NCBI GenBank assembly: GCA_017553505.1
Contig: JAFZLD010000026.1
Coordinates: 1-64,000 of the forward strand
Reading direction: 5' to 3'
DNA: 64,000 nt
Origin: Lachnospiraceae bacterium
GTDB lineage: Bacteria; Bacillota; Clostridia; Lachnospirales; Lachnospiraceae
Made by a program: the position numbers and the translations under genes. The notes beneath the pieces are model-generated. The model did not search any database. It was not told where the DNA came from and worked only from the letters and a program-made list of their open reading frames with translations. This document shows positions 1-8,309 of this stretch, in pieces (positions within the stretch are counted from its first letter, which is position 1; each line of letters begins with the position of its first letter).

Positions 1-496
1 TGAACTTATCTGTAGCCTTCTGAAGTTCGTCCTCAAGCTTCTTAATTTCGTCTTCGGAAATTTCGGTCTTGGAAAGTTTCTTAAATGCGTCGTTACCGTC
101 ACGTCTGATGTTTCTGATGGCAACCTTGGCATCTTCGCCTTTCTTCTTAACTTCCTTAACGAGGTCTTTACGTCTTTCCTCTGTAAGTTCGGGGAATACA
201 AGACGAATTACGCTGCCGTCGTTAGAAGGTGTAATTCCTACGTCGGAAGCCATAATAGCCTTCTCGATATTCTTAATAAGTGACTTCTCCCAGGGTGCAA
301 TCTGAATAATGCGGGGTTCGGGAACGGTAATGTTACCCACCTGCTGAATGGGGGTAGGAGTTCCGTAGTAGTCTACTCTTACCTTATCAAGAACATGGGG
401 ATTGGCACGTCCTGCTCTGATGGTGGCAAGCTCTGACTCCATGAAGTCGTATGCTTTCTGCATTTTCTCGTTATATACTGATACTCTCTCGTCCAT
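1..496 (-). CDS. frr: Ribosome recycling factor, 3' end cut by window edge
   Basis: Ribosome recycling factor splits the post-termination 70S ribosome together with EF-G. The visible 165 codons begin [19 protein letters not shown] and include the family hallmark [13 protein letters not shown] and the later R-R-D-G-N-D-A region. The family is usually about 185 residues, so roughly the last 20 residues and the stop lie outside the window. The ATG at 494-496 is preceded by an AAAGAGG ribosome site. It lies 13 bases downstream of pyrH, the usual pyrH-frr arrangement, so the two are almost certainly cotranscribed. Confidence 0.96.
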   Translation of the reverse strand, partial: MDERVSVYNEKMQKAYDFMESELATIRAGRANPHVLDKVRVDYYGTPTPIQQVGNITVPEPRIIQIAPWEKSLIKNIEKAIMASDVGITPSNDGSVIRLVFPELTEERRKDLVKEVKKKGEDAKVAIRNIRRDGNDAFKKLSKTEISEDEIKKLEDELQKATDKF

Positions 497-509
497 ATGT
501 ACCTCTTTC

Positions 510-1199
510 TTATGCGGTAACCTTTGTGCCGTTGAACTTGCCGGACAAAGCGTTAACAATACTGTTTTCTTCGTTTAAGTCAAATACCAGGAAAGGAACC
601 TTATTCTCAAGTGCCAAAGCACTTGCCGTGGTATCCACAACCTTAAGGCCTCTCTTAACAAGCTCTTCAAGCGAAATCTCGTCAAATTTCTTGGCACCCG
701 GGTTCTTGGCAGGGTCGTCGTCATATACGCCGTCGATGGACTTGGCAAGAAGTACTGCCTCAGCCTCGATTTCAACTGCCTTAAGAACGATACCCATATC
801 TGTTGAGAAGTAAGGGTGACCCGTGCCGCCTGCAAAGAACACTACCTTGCCGGCCTTAAGAGCCTTAACTGCCTCGTCCTTACTGAACTGCTTGGTAAAT
901 GTGGAACAGATGAAAGGAGTCATAATCTCCGTATCCATTCCTTCGCTTCTGAAAATTTCAGATACGTAAAGGCAGTTCATTACGGTTGCAAGCATACCGA
1001 TCTGGTCGGCCTTAACTCTGTCGATGGCCTCGCTGGTGCGTCCTCGCCAGAAGTTGCCTCCTCCTATTACGATGGCAATCTCGTTCTTACCCGCAATTTT
1101 CTTAACCTGACGGGCTACGCCTCTGACGGTTTCCTCGTCAAAGCCGGTCTTCTTGTCTCCGGCCAAAGCTTCGCCGCTTAACTTAAGTATTATACGCAT
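510..1199 (-). CDS. pyrH: UMP kinase
   Basis: UMP kinase phosphorylates UMP to UDP with ATP in the cytoplasm, in pyrimidine nucleotide synthesis. The 229-residue protein is of the amino acid kinase fold. It has the N-terminal lysine-glycine loop LKLSGEAL, the glycine loop [10 protein letters not shown] near residue 46, the [13 protein letters not shown] segment near residue 124 and the [11 protein letters not shown] segment near residue 154. The length is close to the usual 235-240. The ATG follows a GGAAAGG ribosome site. The gene follows the bactofilin gene by 24 bases and precedes frr. Its usual upstream partners rpsB-tsf are about 44 kb away on the same strand. Confidence 0.97.
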   Translation of the reverse strand: MRIILKLSGEALAGDKKTGFDEETVRGVARQVKKIAGKNEIAIVIGGGNFWRGRTSEAIDRVKADQIGMLATVMNCLYVSEIFRSEGMDTEIMTPFICSTFTKQFSKDEAVKALKAGKVVFFAGGTGHPYFSTDMGIVLKAVEIEAEAVLLAKSIDGVYDDDPAKNPGAKKFDEISLEELVKRGLKVVDTTASALALENKVPFLVFDLNEENSIVNALSGKFNGTKVTA

Positions 1200-1223
1200 A
1201 AATATAATAACCTTTCCTTACAA

Positions 1224-1883
1224 TTACTTTTTATTTTTCTTAAATTCGTCAAAGAAGGAGGTAGGGCTGACATCTGCGTAGCACTGTGAGCAGATACCTT
1301 CGATAACCGCACCGTTGTTAATCTGTACGGACTTGGACTTGATATTGCCCATTACGATAGCGGATGTATCAAGAACAACGGGACCCTTAACATCGATGTC
1401 ACCCTTAACAGCGCCTGCTATAACTGCGCTTGTTGCGAAGATGTTGCCGATGATGACGGTGCTCTGTCCTACCTTAACGGAACCTGTGGAATTAACCTCA
1501 CCCATAATCTTGGCATTCTCGGCATAAATTTCGGATGCCTTGGAATCGCCTTCGATGGAACCTAAGATATTAAGCTTGCCGCTGATTGTAATGTTACCTC
1601 TTACGGAACCCATGAGATCCACAGATCCTCCGGAAGTGATATCACCTACAATATCCATGCCTGCGGTGATGGTTGCTGTCTCGTCGGAAAACTTGGGAGC
1701 GGGCTTAAGAGTTACAGGCTCCTCGTTAACCTTTGAAACGGTCTCATCAATATTATCAAGAAGAGCTTCCATGTCAAGCTTGGTCTCCTCTTCATTGGTC
1801 TCAGCGGTTGCTTCTTCAGCTTCGGGATTAAGCTCCGTTACCGCCTGATTAAGGTCTTCCTTTAAATCTGAAAAAAATCCCAT
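1224..1883 (-). CDS. Bactofilin-family polymer-forming protein
   Basis: Bactofilins self-assemble into nucleotide-free filaments that scaffold cell-wall and shape enzymes at the membrane. The 219-residue protein has an acidic, flexible N-terminus (about residues 1-75). A right-handed beta-helix-like core of short repeats follows, with recurrent motifs such as GDITSGGSVDLMGSVRGN and VKGDIDVKGPVVLDTS. A C-terminal tail carries a CSQC pair. I place the start at the ATG at 1883 because GGAGG lies 8 bases before it, while an in-frame ATG 6 bases further upstream is only 2 bases from GGAGG. Its immediate neighbour upstream is a membrane-anchored polysaccharide deacetylase, which fits a wall-related role. 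Family assignment is firm; the specific role is inferred. Confidence 0.87.
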   Translation of the reverse strand: MGFFSDLKEDLNQAVTELNPEAEEATAETNEEETKLDMEALLDNIDETVSKVNEEPVTLKPAPKFSDETATITAGMDIVGDITSGGSVDLMGSVRGNITISGKLNILGSIEGDSKASEIYAENAKIMGEVNSTGSVKVGQSTVIIGNIFATSAVIAGAVKGDIDVKGPVVLDTSAIVMGNIKSKSVQINNGAVIEGICSQCYADVSPTSFFDEFKKNKK

Positions 1884-1902
1884 TTTCATATCCTCCGTGT
1901 GT

Positions 1903-2886
1903 TTAATTATCTTCTTTAACCGATAAAAACTGTATCGGGTCGGTTTCTCTGGTAATCGGAAGCATTACTGTGTCATCCATCGATTGAATGTACTCGATAA
2001 TGGCCGGAAGTGCCTCCACTGTAGTGGTCTTGGAACCAAGGTCGTGAAATAGCACGATTGATTCCTGATGCTTGCCTATCTCTCTTGTAACATTATCTAT
2101 AATCGACTGTCTCGACGCTCCGCCTGCAGTAGCATCTCTCGACGATACGTTCCAGTCAAAAAAAACTATTCCCTCATCCTTAAGCGCGCCGGCGAATTCG
2201 TGCATATCGACCGTAGACGCTCTGTTGGTACTGCCACCCGGAAATCGGTAGATATCGGACTCCGCTCCCGTAACAAGATACAGGAAATTACGAAGTGAAT
2301 TGGTATCCTCCATAAAGGCATCCCGGTTCGAATACAAATCCGAATAAACATGAGTACAAGAATGCATTCCGAGAGAATGACCCTCGTCTACGATTCGCCG
2401 ATAGAGTCTCTCAAAATTGCGCCCTTCGTGCCTGACCACAAAGAAGGTTGCCTTAACATCGTATTCCTTGAGTATGTCAAGAATCGCATCCGTGTTGGAA
2501 CTCGGACCGTCGTCGAAGGTTAAGTAAATCTTCCTGTAGCCTTCGTAAAGCTCTTCGTCGCTTAAAGAAAGCTTCTTTATGTCATCGCTTGAGAGATTCT
2601 CATGCTTCTTAATTGAAGTCTCGACATTGCTTGCAACCTGCATCAGCGCGTCGGGAATTTCCTCCTCCACGAAATCGGCCTCGCTGCCAAGTTCCATGTA
2701 GTAGTTAAGTTCCTCGGTCTTTTCCTTGAGCGCGGATTTGTAATGAGCTGCCCTTATTGCGAAGATAACACACAATATCGACGGGCCGATCATAAGCGTA
2801 AAAAACGTCGCTACGATAATCTTCTTAAGACGCTTAACTCGTTTCTGCCTTTGTGGGGATTTAACGGACTTAACATTAGAATCCAA
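1903..2886 (-). CDS. Membrane-anchored polysaccharide deacetylase (NodB/PgdA-like)
   Basis: Predicted metal-dependent N- or O-deacetylase acting outside the membrane on peptidoglycan or another polysaccharide. Residues about 22-48 form one signal-anchor helix after a basic N-terminus, followed by a charged linker. The NodB domain occupies about residues 115-310. The catalytic motifs are all present: LTFDDGPS (base and metal Asp), MHSCTHVYS (metal His pair), RFPGGS, DWNVSSRDA and IVLFHDLG. Translation appears to start at a TTG (2884-2886), which sits 6 bases after AAGGGGGAG; no in-frame ATG lies near that site. It is 13-20 bases upstream of the bactofilin gene and likely in one transcript with it. 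Confidence 0.88.
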   Translation of the reverse strand: MDSNVKSVKSPQRQKRVKRLKKIIVATFFTLMIGPSILCVIFAIRAAHYKSALKEKTEELNYYMELGSEADFVEEEIPDALMQVASNVETSIKKHENLSSDDIKKLSLSDEELYEGYRKIYLTFDDGPSSNTDAILDILKEYDVKATFFVVRHEGRNFERLYRRIVDEGHSLGMHSCTHVYSDLYSNRDAFMEDTNSLRNFLYLVTGAESDIYRFPGGSTNRASTVDMHEFAGALKDEGIVFFDWNVSSRDATAGGASRQSIIDNVTREIGKHQESIVLFHDLGSKTTTVEALPAIIEYIQSMDDTVMLPITRETDPIQFLSVKEDN

Positions 2887-2930
2887 GATATTCTCCCCCT
2901 TATAATCGGTGTCATAAACACACCAAAATT

Positions 2931-2936
2931 ATTGTA
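2931..2936 (-). promoter_or_regulatory. Possible promoter -10 for deacetylase-bactofilin-pyrH-frr
   Basis: On the minus strand this reads TACAAT preceded by TGA, an extended -10 (TGATACAAT). A weak TTCAAA lies about 16 bases upstream. It falls in the 80-base gap between the GH95 gene and the deacetylase gene, so it could supply pyrH-frr independently of the upstream glycosidase. Sequence match only. Confidence 0.35.
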
Positions 2937-2966
2937 TCACATAGGCACGAATTTTGAAAAGAATAA

Positions 2967-5234
2967 TTATCTTCTGTAAGCTTTAAATTCGAGTGTCTCT
3001 CCCGCCATGAGCACAAGCTCGGTATCGCCGTTTTCAAGCGAGAAGCCCTCGGGAAGTTCCACTCTTACGTCTTTTCTGCCCTGAGAATCCATTTTGACGG
3101 AAAAAGAATCCTTATTCTTAACAAGTTCCTGAACTCTCACAACGCCTTTAAGACGAAGTCCCGTAACCTTGAGGTTGTCGAAATCGTCTCTCCATACCGG
3201 GAAGAACTTAACTCTGTCCTCGCCCGAATAAGCAATCATCTCGTACACCGCATTGGTAAGTCCGCAGTTAGCGTCCATCTGGAAAAGAACGTGCTCATTG
3301 TGTGATGTAAACAGATTGCCAAGTGTAAATACAGACACGAGGCGGTTGATTGCCTTGTACCAAAGATCCGAATCCTGCAAACGTGCGGAAATATTGGCAA
3401 GGTGAGCAAGTCCCCATCCGGAGATTGCCTCAACACCGTCTATAAGTCTATACTTGGTAGCCTTGTGACATGCTTCCATAAGCGCATCGTCGCCCGACTC
3501 TATTGCCTCGTAGCCGGGGAATACCATGTATAAGTGTGAAGAATGTCTGTGGTGATAATCGTCTTTAAGCTCGGCAGGAATCCATTCTTTGAGCGCGCCG
3601 TCTTCATTGACTGCGTAGTCCGGAAGTTTGGAGCATTCAAGTTCCCACTTGGAAATATTCTCCTCTTCAATGCCGAGAATCTTACATGCCTCAATAAGGT
3701 TCGTGTAGACTTCTTTGGCCACCGAAACATCCATGGTAGCGTTAATCGTTACGGGTGAATCGTTGCCGAGAGGTGTGTTCTCGGGAGAATATGAAGGTGC
3801 GAAAACATACTTGCCGTCAGCATCTTCCACAAGGAAATCCTCATAGAACAACACAACTTCCTTCCAGTACTTAACGCCTCGTAAAAGAACGTTCTCGTCA
3901 CCTGTGTAGTCGTAATATCTCTTGTATTCGCTTGAAAGCCAGCCTGCTCCTGCTGTCCATGTAAGCATGGGCCACTGGTGGCAGTAATGTCTGTGATAAC
4001 CGTCTGTGGTTACTCTGGGAGCAGAGAATACGCCTCTGCAACCATAGTAGTTCTCGGCATTCTTCTTAAAGTCCTCGGTGTATGACTCAAGCCAGTCAAA
4101 ATACACCCTCGAAAAGCCGTTTAAACCGCCGGGAAGCACGGGCCACATCATCATCTGGATATTCTCGTCAAGCGTGTAATCCGAGCTCCAGGGAGGGCTT
4201 ACAAGGCCGTTCCACACGCCCTGAAGATTGGGCGGAAGCTTACCGAAGCTTGCGATATCCATGTAACGACCCATGTCGCACATTCTTTCAAGAAGTAAGG
4301 GCGAAAGGGTATCGGCTGTACATTTATCTCTAAGCTCCTCATTGGTGTATTCGGTCTCGTCGTCGCTAAAGTCGACGGTAACCTTCTCAAACAGATCTTT
4401 ATGAATAATAACGTGTTCCTTGAACAACGCTTCGTAATCGGGTGTCATGTCACGAAGAATCTTAAGAAGCTTAACCTTCTCTGCTTCCATACGAAGATTC
4501 CAGGGTGCGAGCGTGAAGAACACAAGCACATAATTGGCCTTCGTAACCCTGAAAGTATTATCGGGCGTAGCGTCGCATTCGCCGTCGGTAATAACTCTGA
4601 GCGCGGAAATATAGCCCGACTCTTCCTCCGAGTGAGTAGCCTCGCAAACAAGGTATTCGCCATCGGTGACGGTGGTAACGCTCTCGATATGGTGAGCGTC
4701 TTTGAACGGAGCCATGGAGATTTCAAGGCTCAAGGGATTGCCGTCTTTTCTGATCTCGGTAGCCATGATATCACGGCTTCTGGACACGAAACTTTTTCTC
4801 ACAACAGACTCACCGTTGTAAGCAAAAGAAACCGTAGCTTCACCCGTTCTGAAATCAAGCTTCTGAACGTAATCTTCCACTCTTCCCTCTTCCATATCGA
4901 AATGAATCTTCGATGCGGTTTCGAAAGGATTGGTCCATACTATGGTCTCGTAAGGCGCGCCGTCCTTCTCAAGGCCTCTTGAGTAGTATTCGAAAGCCTC
5001 GCGGTACTTGCCCTCAAACAAAAGCTTGCGCATGCCTTCCACATAAGGCTTGCCGTTATAAGGATGGCTCTCGGCATTCTCGGGCATGGGAAGAAAGAGC
5101 TCCTCATGATTGGTAATGATAGTCTCGTGAAGAGGCTCACCGAAAACAAGTCCGCCTATGGTGCCGTTACCTATGGGCAGCGCCTCGTCCCAATTTGCCG
5201 CGGCGCAGGTTCTTTTAAGTCCTTTGAATTTCAT
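2967..5234 (-). CDS. GH95-family glycosidase (alpha-L-fucosidase/galactosidase-like)
   Basis: Predicted cytoplasmic inverting glycosidase of family GH95, whose known members cut alpha-1,2-fucosides or alpha-L-galactosides. The 755 residues lack a signal peptide. The N-terminal beta-domain has ALPIGNGTIGGLVFGE (residues 18-33). The (alpha/alpha) barrel carries NLQGVW (336-341), an ALKEW acid (E550) followed by HHRHSSHLY, and FQMDANCG (D654). In the known fucosidase the site usually written YTTNIN supplies two Asn residues; here it reads YTLDEN (353-358), so the first Asn is Asp and the second is kept. Specificity is therefore open. An AGGAAC ribosome site precedes the ATG. The gene lies 14 bases downstream of chorismate mutase. 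Confidence 0.82.
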   Translation of the reverse strand: MKFKGLKRTCAAANWDEALPIGNGTIGGLVFGEPLHETIITNHEELFLPMPENAESHPYNGKPYVEGMRKLLFEGKYREAFEYYSRGLEKDGAPYETIVWTNPFETASKIHFDMEEGRVEDYVQKLDFRTGEATVSFAYNGESVVRKSFVSRSRDIMATEIRKDGNPLSLEISMAPFKDAHHIESVTTVTDGEYLVCEATHSEEESGYISALRVITDGECDATPDNTFRVTKANYVLVFFTLAPWNLRMEAEKVKLLKILRDMTPDYEALFKEHVIIHKDLFEKVTVDFSDDETEYTNEELRDKCTADTLSPLLLERMCDMGRYMDIASFGKLPPNLQGVWNGLVSPPWSSDYTLDENIQMMMWPVLPGGLNGFSRVYFDWLESYTEDFKKNAENYYGCRGVFSAPRVTTDGYHRHYCHQWPMLTWTAGAGWLSSEYKRYYDYTGDENVLLRGVKYWKEVVLFYEDFLVEDADGKYVFAPSYSPENTPLGNDSPVTINATMDVSVAKEVYTNLIEACKILGIEEENISKWELECSKLPDYAVNEDGALKEWIPAELKDDYHHRHSSHLYMVFPGYEAIESGDDALMEACHKATKYRLIDGVEAISGWGLAHLANISARLQDSDLWYKAINRLVSVFTLGNLFTSHNEHVLFQMDANCGLTNAVYEMIAYSGEDRVKFFPVWRDDFDNLKVTGLRLKGVVRVQELVKNKDSFSVKMDSQGRKDVRVELPEGFSLENGDTELVLMAGETLEFKAYRR

Positions 5235-5248
5235 AACCGTTCCTCGTT

Positions 5249-5530
5249 CTATTTTCTTTTAAGGGATTCCTGATAATCTCTGGAGATTGAAAAGATAGAG
5301 TCGTAAAGGTTCTTAACCGACTCTTTGTAGACTTCCGGAACATCCGCAGTCAGACGTTCCTTGACCTCATCTTCCCTTTTTACATTCAAAACAGGTAAGC
5401 CCGCCTCTTTCTTAAGAGAGCCGATCTTACCTGCCGTTTCCATTCTTTGTATAAAAAGCTTCACAAGCTCGTCGTCGATAGCGTTAATGTCCTTGCGAAG
5501 AGCCTGAAGCTGTAAATCTGTGTCTGTCAT
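5249..5530 (-). CDS. Chorismate mutase, AroQ type
   Basis: A 93-residue all-helical chorismate mutase that converts chorismate to prephenate for Phe and Tyr synthesis. The N-terminus LQALRKDINAIDDELVKLF is the AroQ helix 1 with its conserved Arg and Asp. It is followed by RMETAGKIGSLKKEAGLPV, containing the K-x-x-x-G-x-P-V/I element, then the R-E-D-E-V helix. There is no fused prephenate dehydratase or dehydrogenase domain, so it is a stand-alone monofunctional form. AAGGGG lies upstream of the ATG. It is the first gene after the promoter/palindrome at 5542-5601 and is probably cotranscribed with the GH95 gene, an unusual partner. A DAHP synthase of the same pathway is 16 kb away. Confidence 0.9.
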   Translation of the reverse strand: MTDTDLQLQALRKDINAIDDELVKLFIQRMETAGKIGSLKKEAGLPVLNVKREDEVKERLTADVPEVYKESVKNLYDSIFSISRDYQESLKRK

Positions 5531-5541
5531 AAATACCCCTT

Positions 5542-5578
5542 TTATAATGATTTCAATTTTATATTGTAATCATTATAA
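5542..5578. repeat. 37-bp AT-rich inverted repeat overlapping a promoter -10
   Basis: Two perfect 11-bp arms, TTATAATGATT and AATCATTATAA, flank a 15-bp centre that itself holds CAAT/ATTG. The whole element is symmetrical except for one T/T position on each side. One arm contains the -10 box of the predicted promoter for chorismate mutase. The element also overlaps the stop codon of the response regulator gene. It has little GC, so it looks more like a dimeric operator than an intrinsic terminator. Confidence 0.7.
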
Positions 5579-5601
5579 CCCCTTTGCCTTCTGACTTGCA
5601 A
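5572..5601 (-). promoter_or_regulatory. Promoter for chorismate mutase-GH95
   Basis: Read on the minus strand: -35 TTGCAA (5596-5601), 18-base spacer, -10 TATAAT (5572-5577). The -35 lies in the last codons of the response regulator. The -10 is inside the 11-bp arm of the palindrome at 5542-5578, so a protein bound there should block polymerase. Confidence 0.6.
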
Positions 5602-6340
5602 AGAAATTATCAATTGATTCAACAATTTGAAAAGGAGGCATGGATTTAAGGAGATATCCCTGCGGTTTAAGGCTTAACACCTTGGCAACACTCTCCTTGT
5701 CTCCTTTGGCAGTCAGAAAAATAACGGGAACACTCTCCGTCTTAATTTCGGAGCGAATCATCTCAAGCATCTGCGGTCCGGAGCACACGGGCATCTCGTA
5801 ATCAAGCAATATCAAATCGGGCTTGTTAACCGCGAGAAAGGCAATTGCACTGGTGGCGGAATTGGCCATGGATATGCGGTATTTGTCTTCAAGCCAGCCT
5901 TTGATGGTACGAAGCATGGTGCCTGAATCGTCTACCAAAAGAATGTGCCTGCGACTTTCAAGGGACTCTTTATTCTCCACGGCGTACAAAAGCGCGTCGG
6001 CAATTTCTTTGACATTAATAGGGCGTTCGAAGCGTCCGCCGAGACATTCTGACGGGAACATGTCTTCAATAACCTGCAGTTCGTCGGAATAACCGGCAAG
6101 AAAGAGTTTTCTCTCCTCCTCAACACAGATATCGCGCACATATATGAGGGCATCTTTCTCCTGGATGGTCTTCTCGTCTACGTAGATAAAGAAGAATTCG
6201 GGCTTGTCCGTAAGTCTGCTTATGTCAGTTACATCGAGCTTACAGAATAAACATTCGAAGCCCGGCTCTTTGAGCCCGTCCTTAAGTGCGTTAACGATGA
6301 ATGAATTGGCCTCCCCAATAAATAACACTCGTTTTTCCAT
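5573..6340 (-). CDS. Stand-alone response regulator, two receiver-like domains
   Basis: A 255-residue phosphoacceptor protein without a DNA-binding or enzymatic output domain. Residues 1-120 look like a degenerate receiver that lacks the acidic cluster. Residues 131-250 are a complete receiver: HILLVDDSG with D137/D138, phospho-Asp D180 in DLILLDYEMP, T210 and K232 in GYLLKSM. Its paralogue at 27.4-28.1 kb has the same two-part layout. It starts at ATG 6340 after AAGGGG and lies 17 bases downstream of the kinase gene, its likely phosphodonor through that kinase's HPt domain. The output is unknown: relay to another protein, or a phosphate sink. Confidence 0.85.
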   Translation of the reverse strand: MEKRVLFIGEANSFIVNALKDGLKEPGFECLFCKLDVTDISRLTDKPEFFFIYVDEKTIQEKDALIYVRDICVEEERKLFLAGYSDELQVIEDMFPSECLGGRFERPINVKEIADALLYAVENKESLESRRHILLVDDSGTMLRTIKGWLEDKYRISMANSATSAIAFLAVNKPDLILLDYEMPVCSGPQMLEMIRSEIKTESVPVIFLTAKGDKESVAKVLSLKPQGYLLKSMPPFQIVESIDNFFASQKAKGL

Positions 6341-6357
6341 ATAGATTTTCCCCTTAT

Positions 6358-8205
6358 CTATATATCTTCTAAGAATAATAATATATCATCCCGAGCCACT
6401 TGCGCTACCAAAGTTTTCAATTTGGCGTATTTTTCGCGGTAAGCTTCCGGCATTGAGTACTTTTTAAGTTCGTTCATTACAAAATCGATTGAATCAAAGT
6501 CAAAGACCTCGGCGAATTCTCTTAAGCTCTTTAAAGCATCCTTCAGACTTTCTTCGTCAATGATTGCCTTTTCTTCGTAATCGCCTCTTGCTTCTTCGAG
6601 ACTCGCTATCAGGTTCCTGTACATCTTGATAAGCTCGCCCGTAGCGTTTCGGATTCTGACCATGTCTTCTGCGTTTCCCGCCTCTTCAAGCGCCTCTGCA
6701 AGTCTTGATAGCTTCATGGCGCCTATTATCCTCGCTGCGGACTTGAGTGCATGCACCTCGATGGTGTAGTTTCTGATATCTTCTTTCTCGTAATACATCT
6801 CGATATCATCCGCCTTGGCACCGCCGCTGTCGCAGAAGTCCGATACGGCTTTTTTGTATATGTCCACCGAGCCCGAATTCTTGATACCTTCATCCGGCAA
6901 AAGAATGTCTATCTTCTTAAGCTTGTCTATGAATTCATCGCCCGAAGTGCTGCTGTTTTCAGGTGCGGTTGCGGGTGTAGGTTCGGCCGGCTCTTTAATA
7001 ACTGTCGTGGTAACTTCAGTAGCTTTGACCGGAGCCTCAACGGTTTCTTTGGCCGGTTCGGGAACATCTGCCTTGGGAGGATTCGCTCGCTTGGCGTTGT
7101 CCATGTCGCGATATCTGGCTATGGCGTCTTCTCGCTTACCTACAGGAGATGCGTCAACCACCTTTTGCTTCACTAAAAATCTAAACTCCGAGCCTACGGA
7201 AAGCTTACTTTCGACTCTTAGTTCCGAACCCATCTTCTCAAGAAGCATCTTGGTAAGAGCCATTCCTATGCTGCAGCCGTCGGTGATGGCATCTTCCGCA
7301 CGCTTGTCCTTGGAGAAGTACTTTTCGAGGTCTTCTTCCTTGATGCCGCGGCCGGTGTCCTTGACAGATACGCTGAGCATCGTTTCCTTGTCGCCCCCAC
7401 CCACGCAGGTGATGTTGAAGGTAACCTGTCCTTCATCGGTGTACTTGAGGGCATTGCCTATGAGTTTAAGAATAATAAGCTCTATGTGAAGGTTATCGCC
7501 TTCAAGGACAGTCGGCATATCGTTGTTGACTTCAATGAGTAGCCTTATGCCCTTTTCATCTGCCATCCTAATTGCAATATTTTCTATATCGCATATCATG
7601 ATGCCAAGGTCATAGGGGGCTTCCTTTATCTCAAGACTCTCTATTCCGAATCTTGAAGCTGCGCACAAATCCTTAACGTACACGCGCATTATGTCCATGC
7701 CGCCCTTAAGCTTGGCCGCAAGCTCGATAATGTTTTGCTCTGTGGTGTCTCTTAGTATCTTTTCATCGATGTTTAGAACCGCACCGATGGGTATCTCTAT
7801 GTCGTAAGAAAGCTCCTCCAGATAGCTGTCCTTGGCTATGTCCTGCTTCTTTTCTTTTTTGAGGGCATGAAGCATTTCGTCGATGGATGATTCGTATATT
7901 TCCTTACCGCTTTGGAAGTTACCGTCTACGCAACCGACCATTCTTTTGCAGAAGCCGTATATGAACATTATGTCGATGGCGAAAGCTGCTATACATATCG
8001 GAACTATGAAAGCCTCGGGTAGCAGATAAAGAAGAACTCCCTCAACCGTAAACAGCAAAAAAAGGATTAAAGCATGCCTTAACCCGAGCTTCCTTACGCG
8101 GTTTATATGCACGAATTTTTGGCCTTCGATCAGTTCCTGCCGCTTTAATCTGCCATCTTCGTCCAGTTTGTCGATTTCTTTTGAGAAAAGTGTATATTGC
8201 TTCAT
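6358..8205 (-). CDS. Membrane kinase-like protein with HATPase and HPt, HisKA histidine missing
   Basis: A 615-residue signalling protein. Two membrane helices (about residues 44-85) are joined by a very short loop, so there is little extracellular sensor. A HisKA-like helix pair follows, but the usual S-H-E-x-R-T-P box reads SYDIEIPI (Y134 in place of His). The ATPase domain is intact, with N box NALKYT (251-256), DTGRGI and GCSIGMALTK. A Pro/Glu/Thr-rich linker (about 355-420) leads to an HPt domain with EVHALKSAAR (H485) and a C-terminal helical extension of about 60 residues, shared with the hybrid kinase at 28.1-32.4 kb. It may phosphorylate nothing at Y134 and act as a regulator, or phosphate may enter at the HPt only. 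Confidence 0.83.
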   Translation of the reverse strand: MKQYTLFSKEIDKLDEDGRLKRQELIEGQKFVHINRVRKLGLRHALILFLLFTVEGVLLYLLPEAFIVPICIAAFAIDIMFIYGFCKRMVGCVDGNFQSGKEIYESSIDEMLHALKKEKKQDIAKDSYLEELSYDIEIPIGAVLNIDEKILRDTTEQNIIELAAKLKGGMDIMRVYVKDLCAASRFGIESLEIKEAPYDLGIMICDIENIAIRMADEKGIRLLIEVNNDMPTVLEGDNLHIELIILKLIGNALKYTDEGQVTFNITCVGGGDKETMLSVSVKDTGRGIKEEDLEKYFSKDKRAEDAITDGCSIGMALTKMLLEKMGSELRVESKLSVGSEFRFLVKQKVVDASPVGKREDAIARYRDMDNAKRANPPKADVPEPAKETVEAPVKATEVTTTVIKEPAEPTPATAPENSSTSGDEFIDKLKKIDILLPDEGIKNSGSVDIYKKAVSDFCDSGGAKADDIEMYYEKEDIRNYTIEVHALKSAARIIGAMKLSRLAEALEEAGNAEDMVRIRNATGELIKMYRNLIASLEEARGDYEEKAIIDEESLKDALKSLREFAEVFDFDSIDFVMNELKKYSMPEAYREKYAKLKTLVAQVARDDILLFLEDI

Positions 8206-8232
8206 GACGAAAATCCCTTAAACACAAGAATC

Positions 8233-8262
8233 ATTATAGTTTTGTGGGATTAACGTAAACAA
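8233..8262 (-). promoter_or_regulatory. Promoter for the kinase-receiver pair
   Basis: The minus strand has a perfect -10 TATAAT (8233-8238). A weak -35 TTGTTT (8257-8262) lies 18 bases upstream, inside the T-rich tail of the nup operon terminator. It leaves a leader of roughly 25 bases before the kinase ATG at 8205, which follows AAGGGA. Confidence 0.5.
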
Positions 8263-8293
8263 AACAAAAGCGCAGACACTTAAGTGCCTGCGC
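8257..8293 (-). terminator. Intrinsic terminator of the nup operon
   Basis: On the minus strand a GCGCAG/CTGCGC stem extends through CACTT/AAGTG after one mismatch and is followed by TTTTGTTTTGTTT. It lies just after the nupQ stop codon. Confidence 0.8.
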
Positions 8294-8309
8294 CGATTTG
8301 ATACAAATA

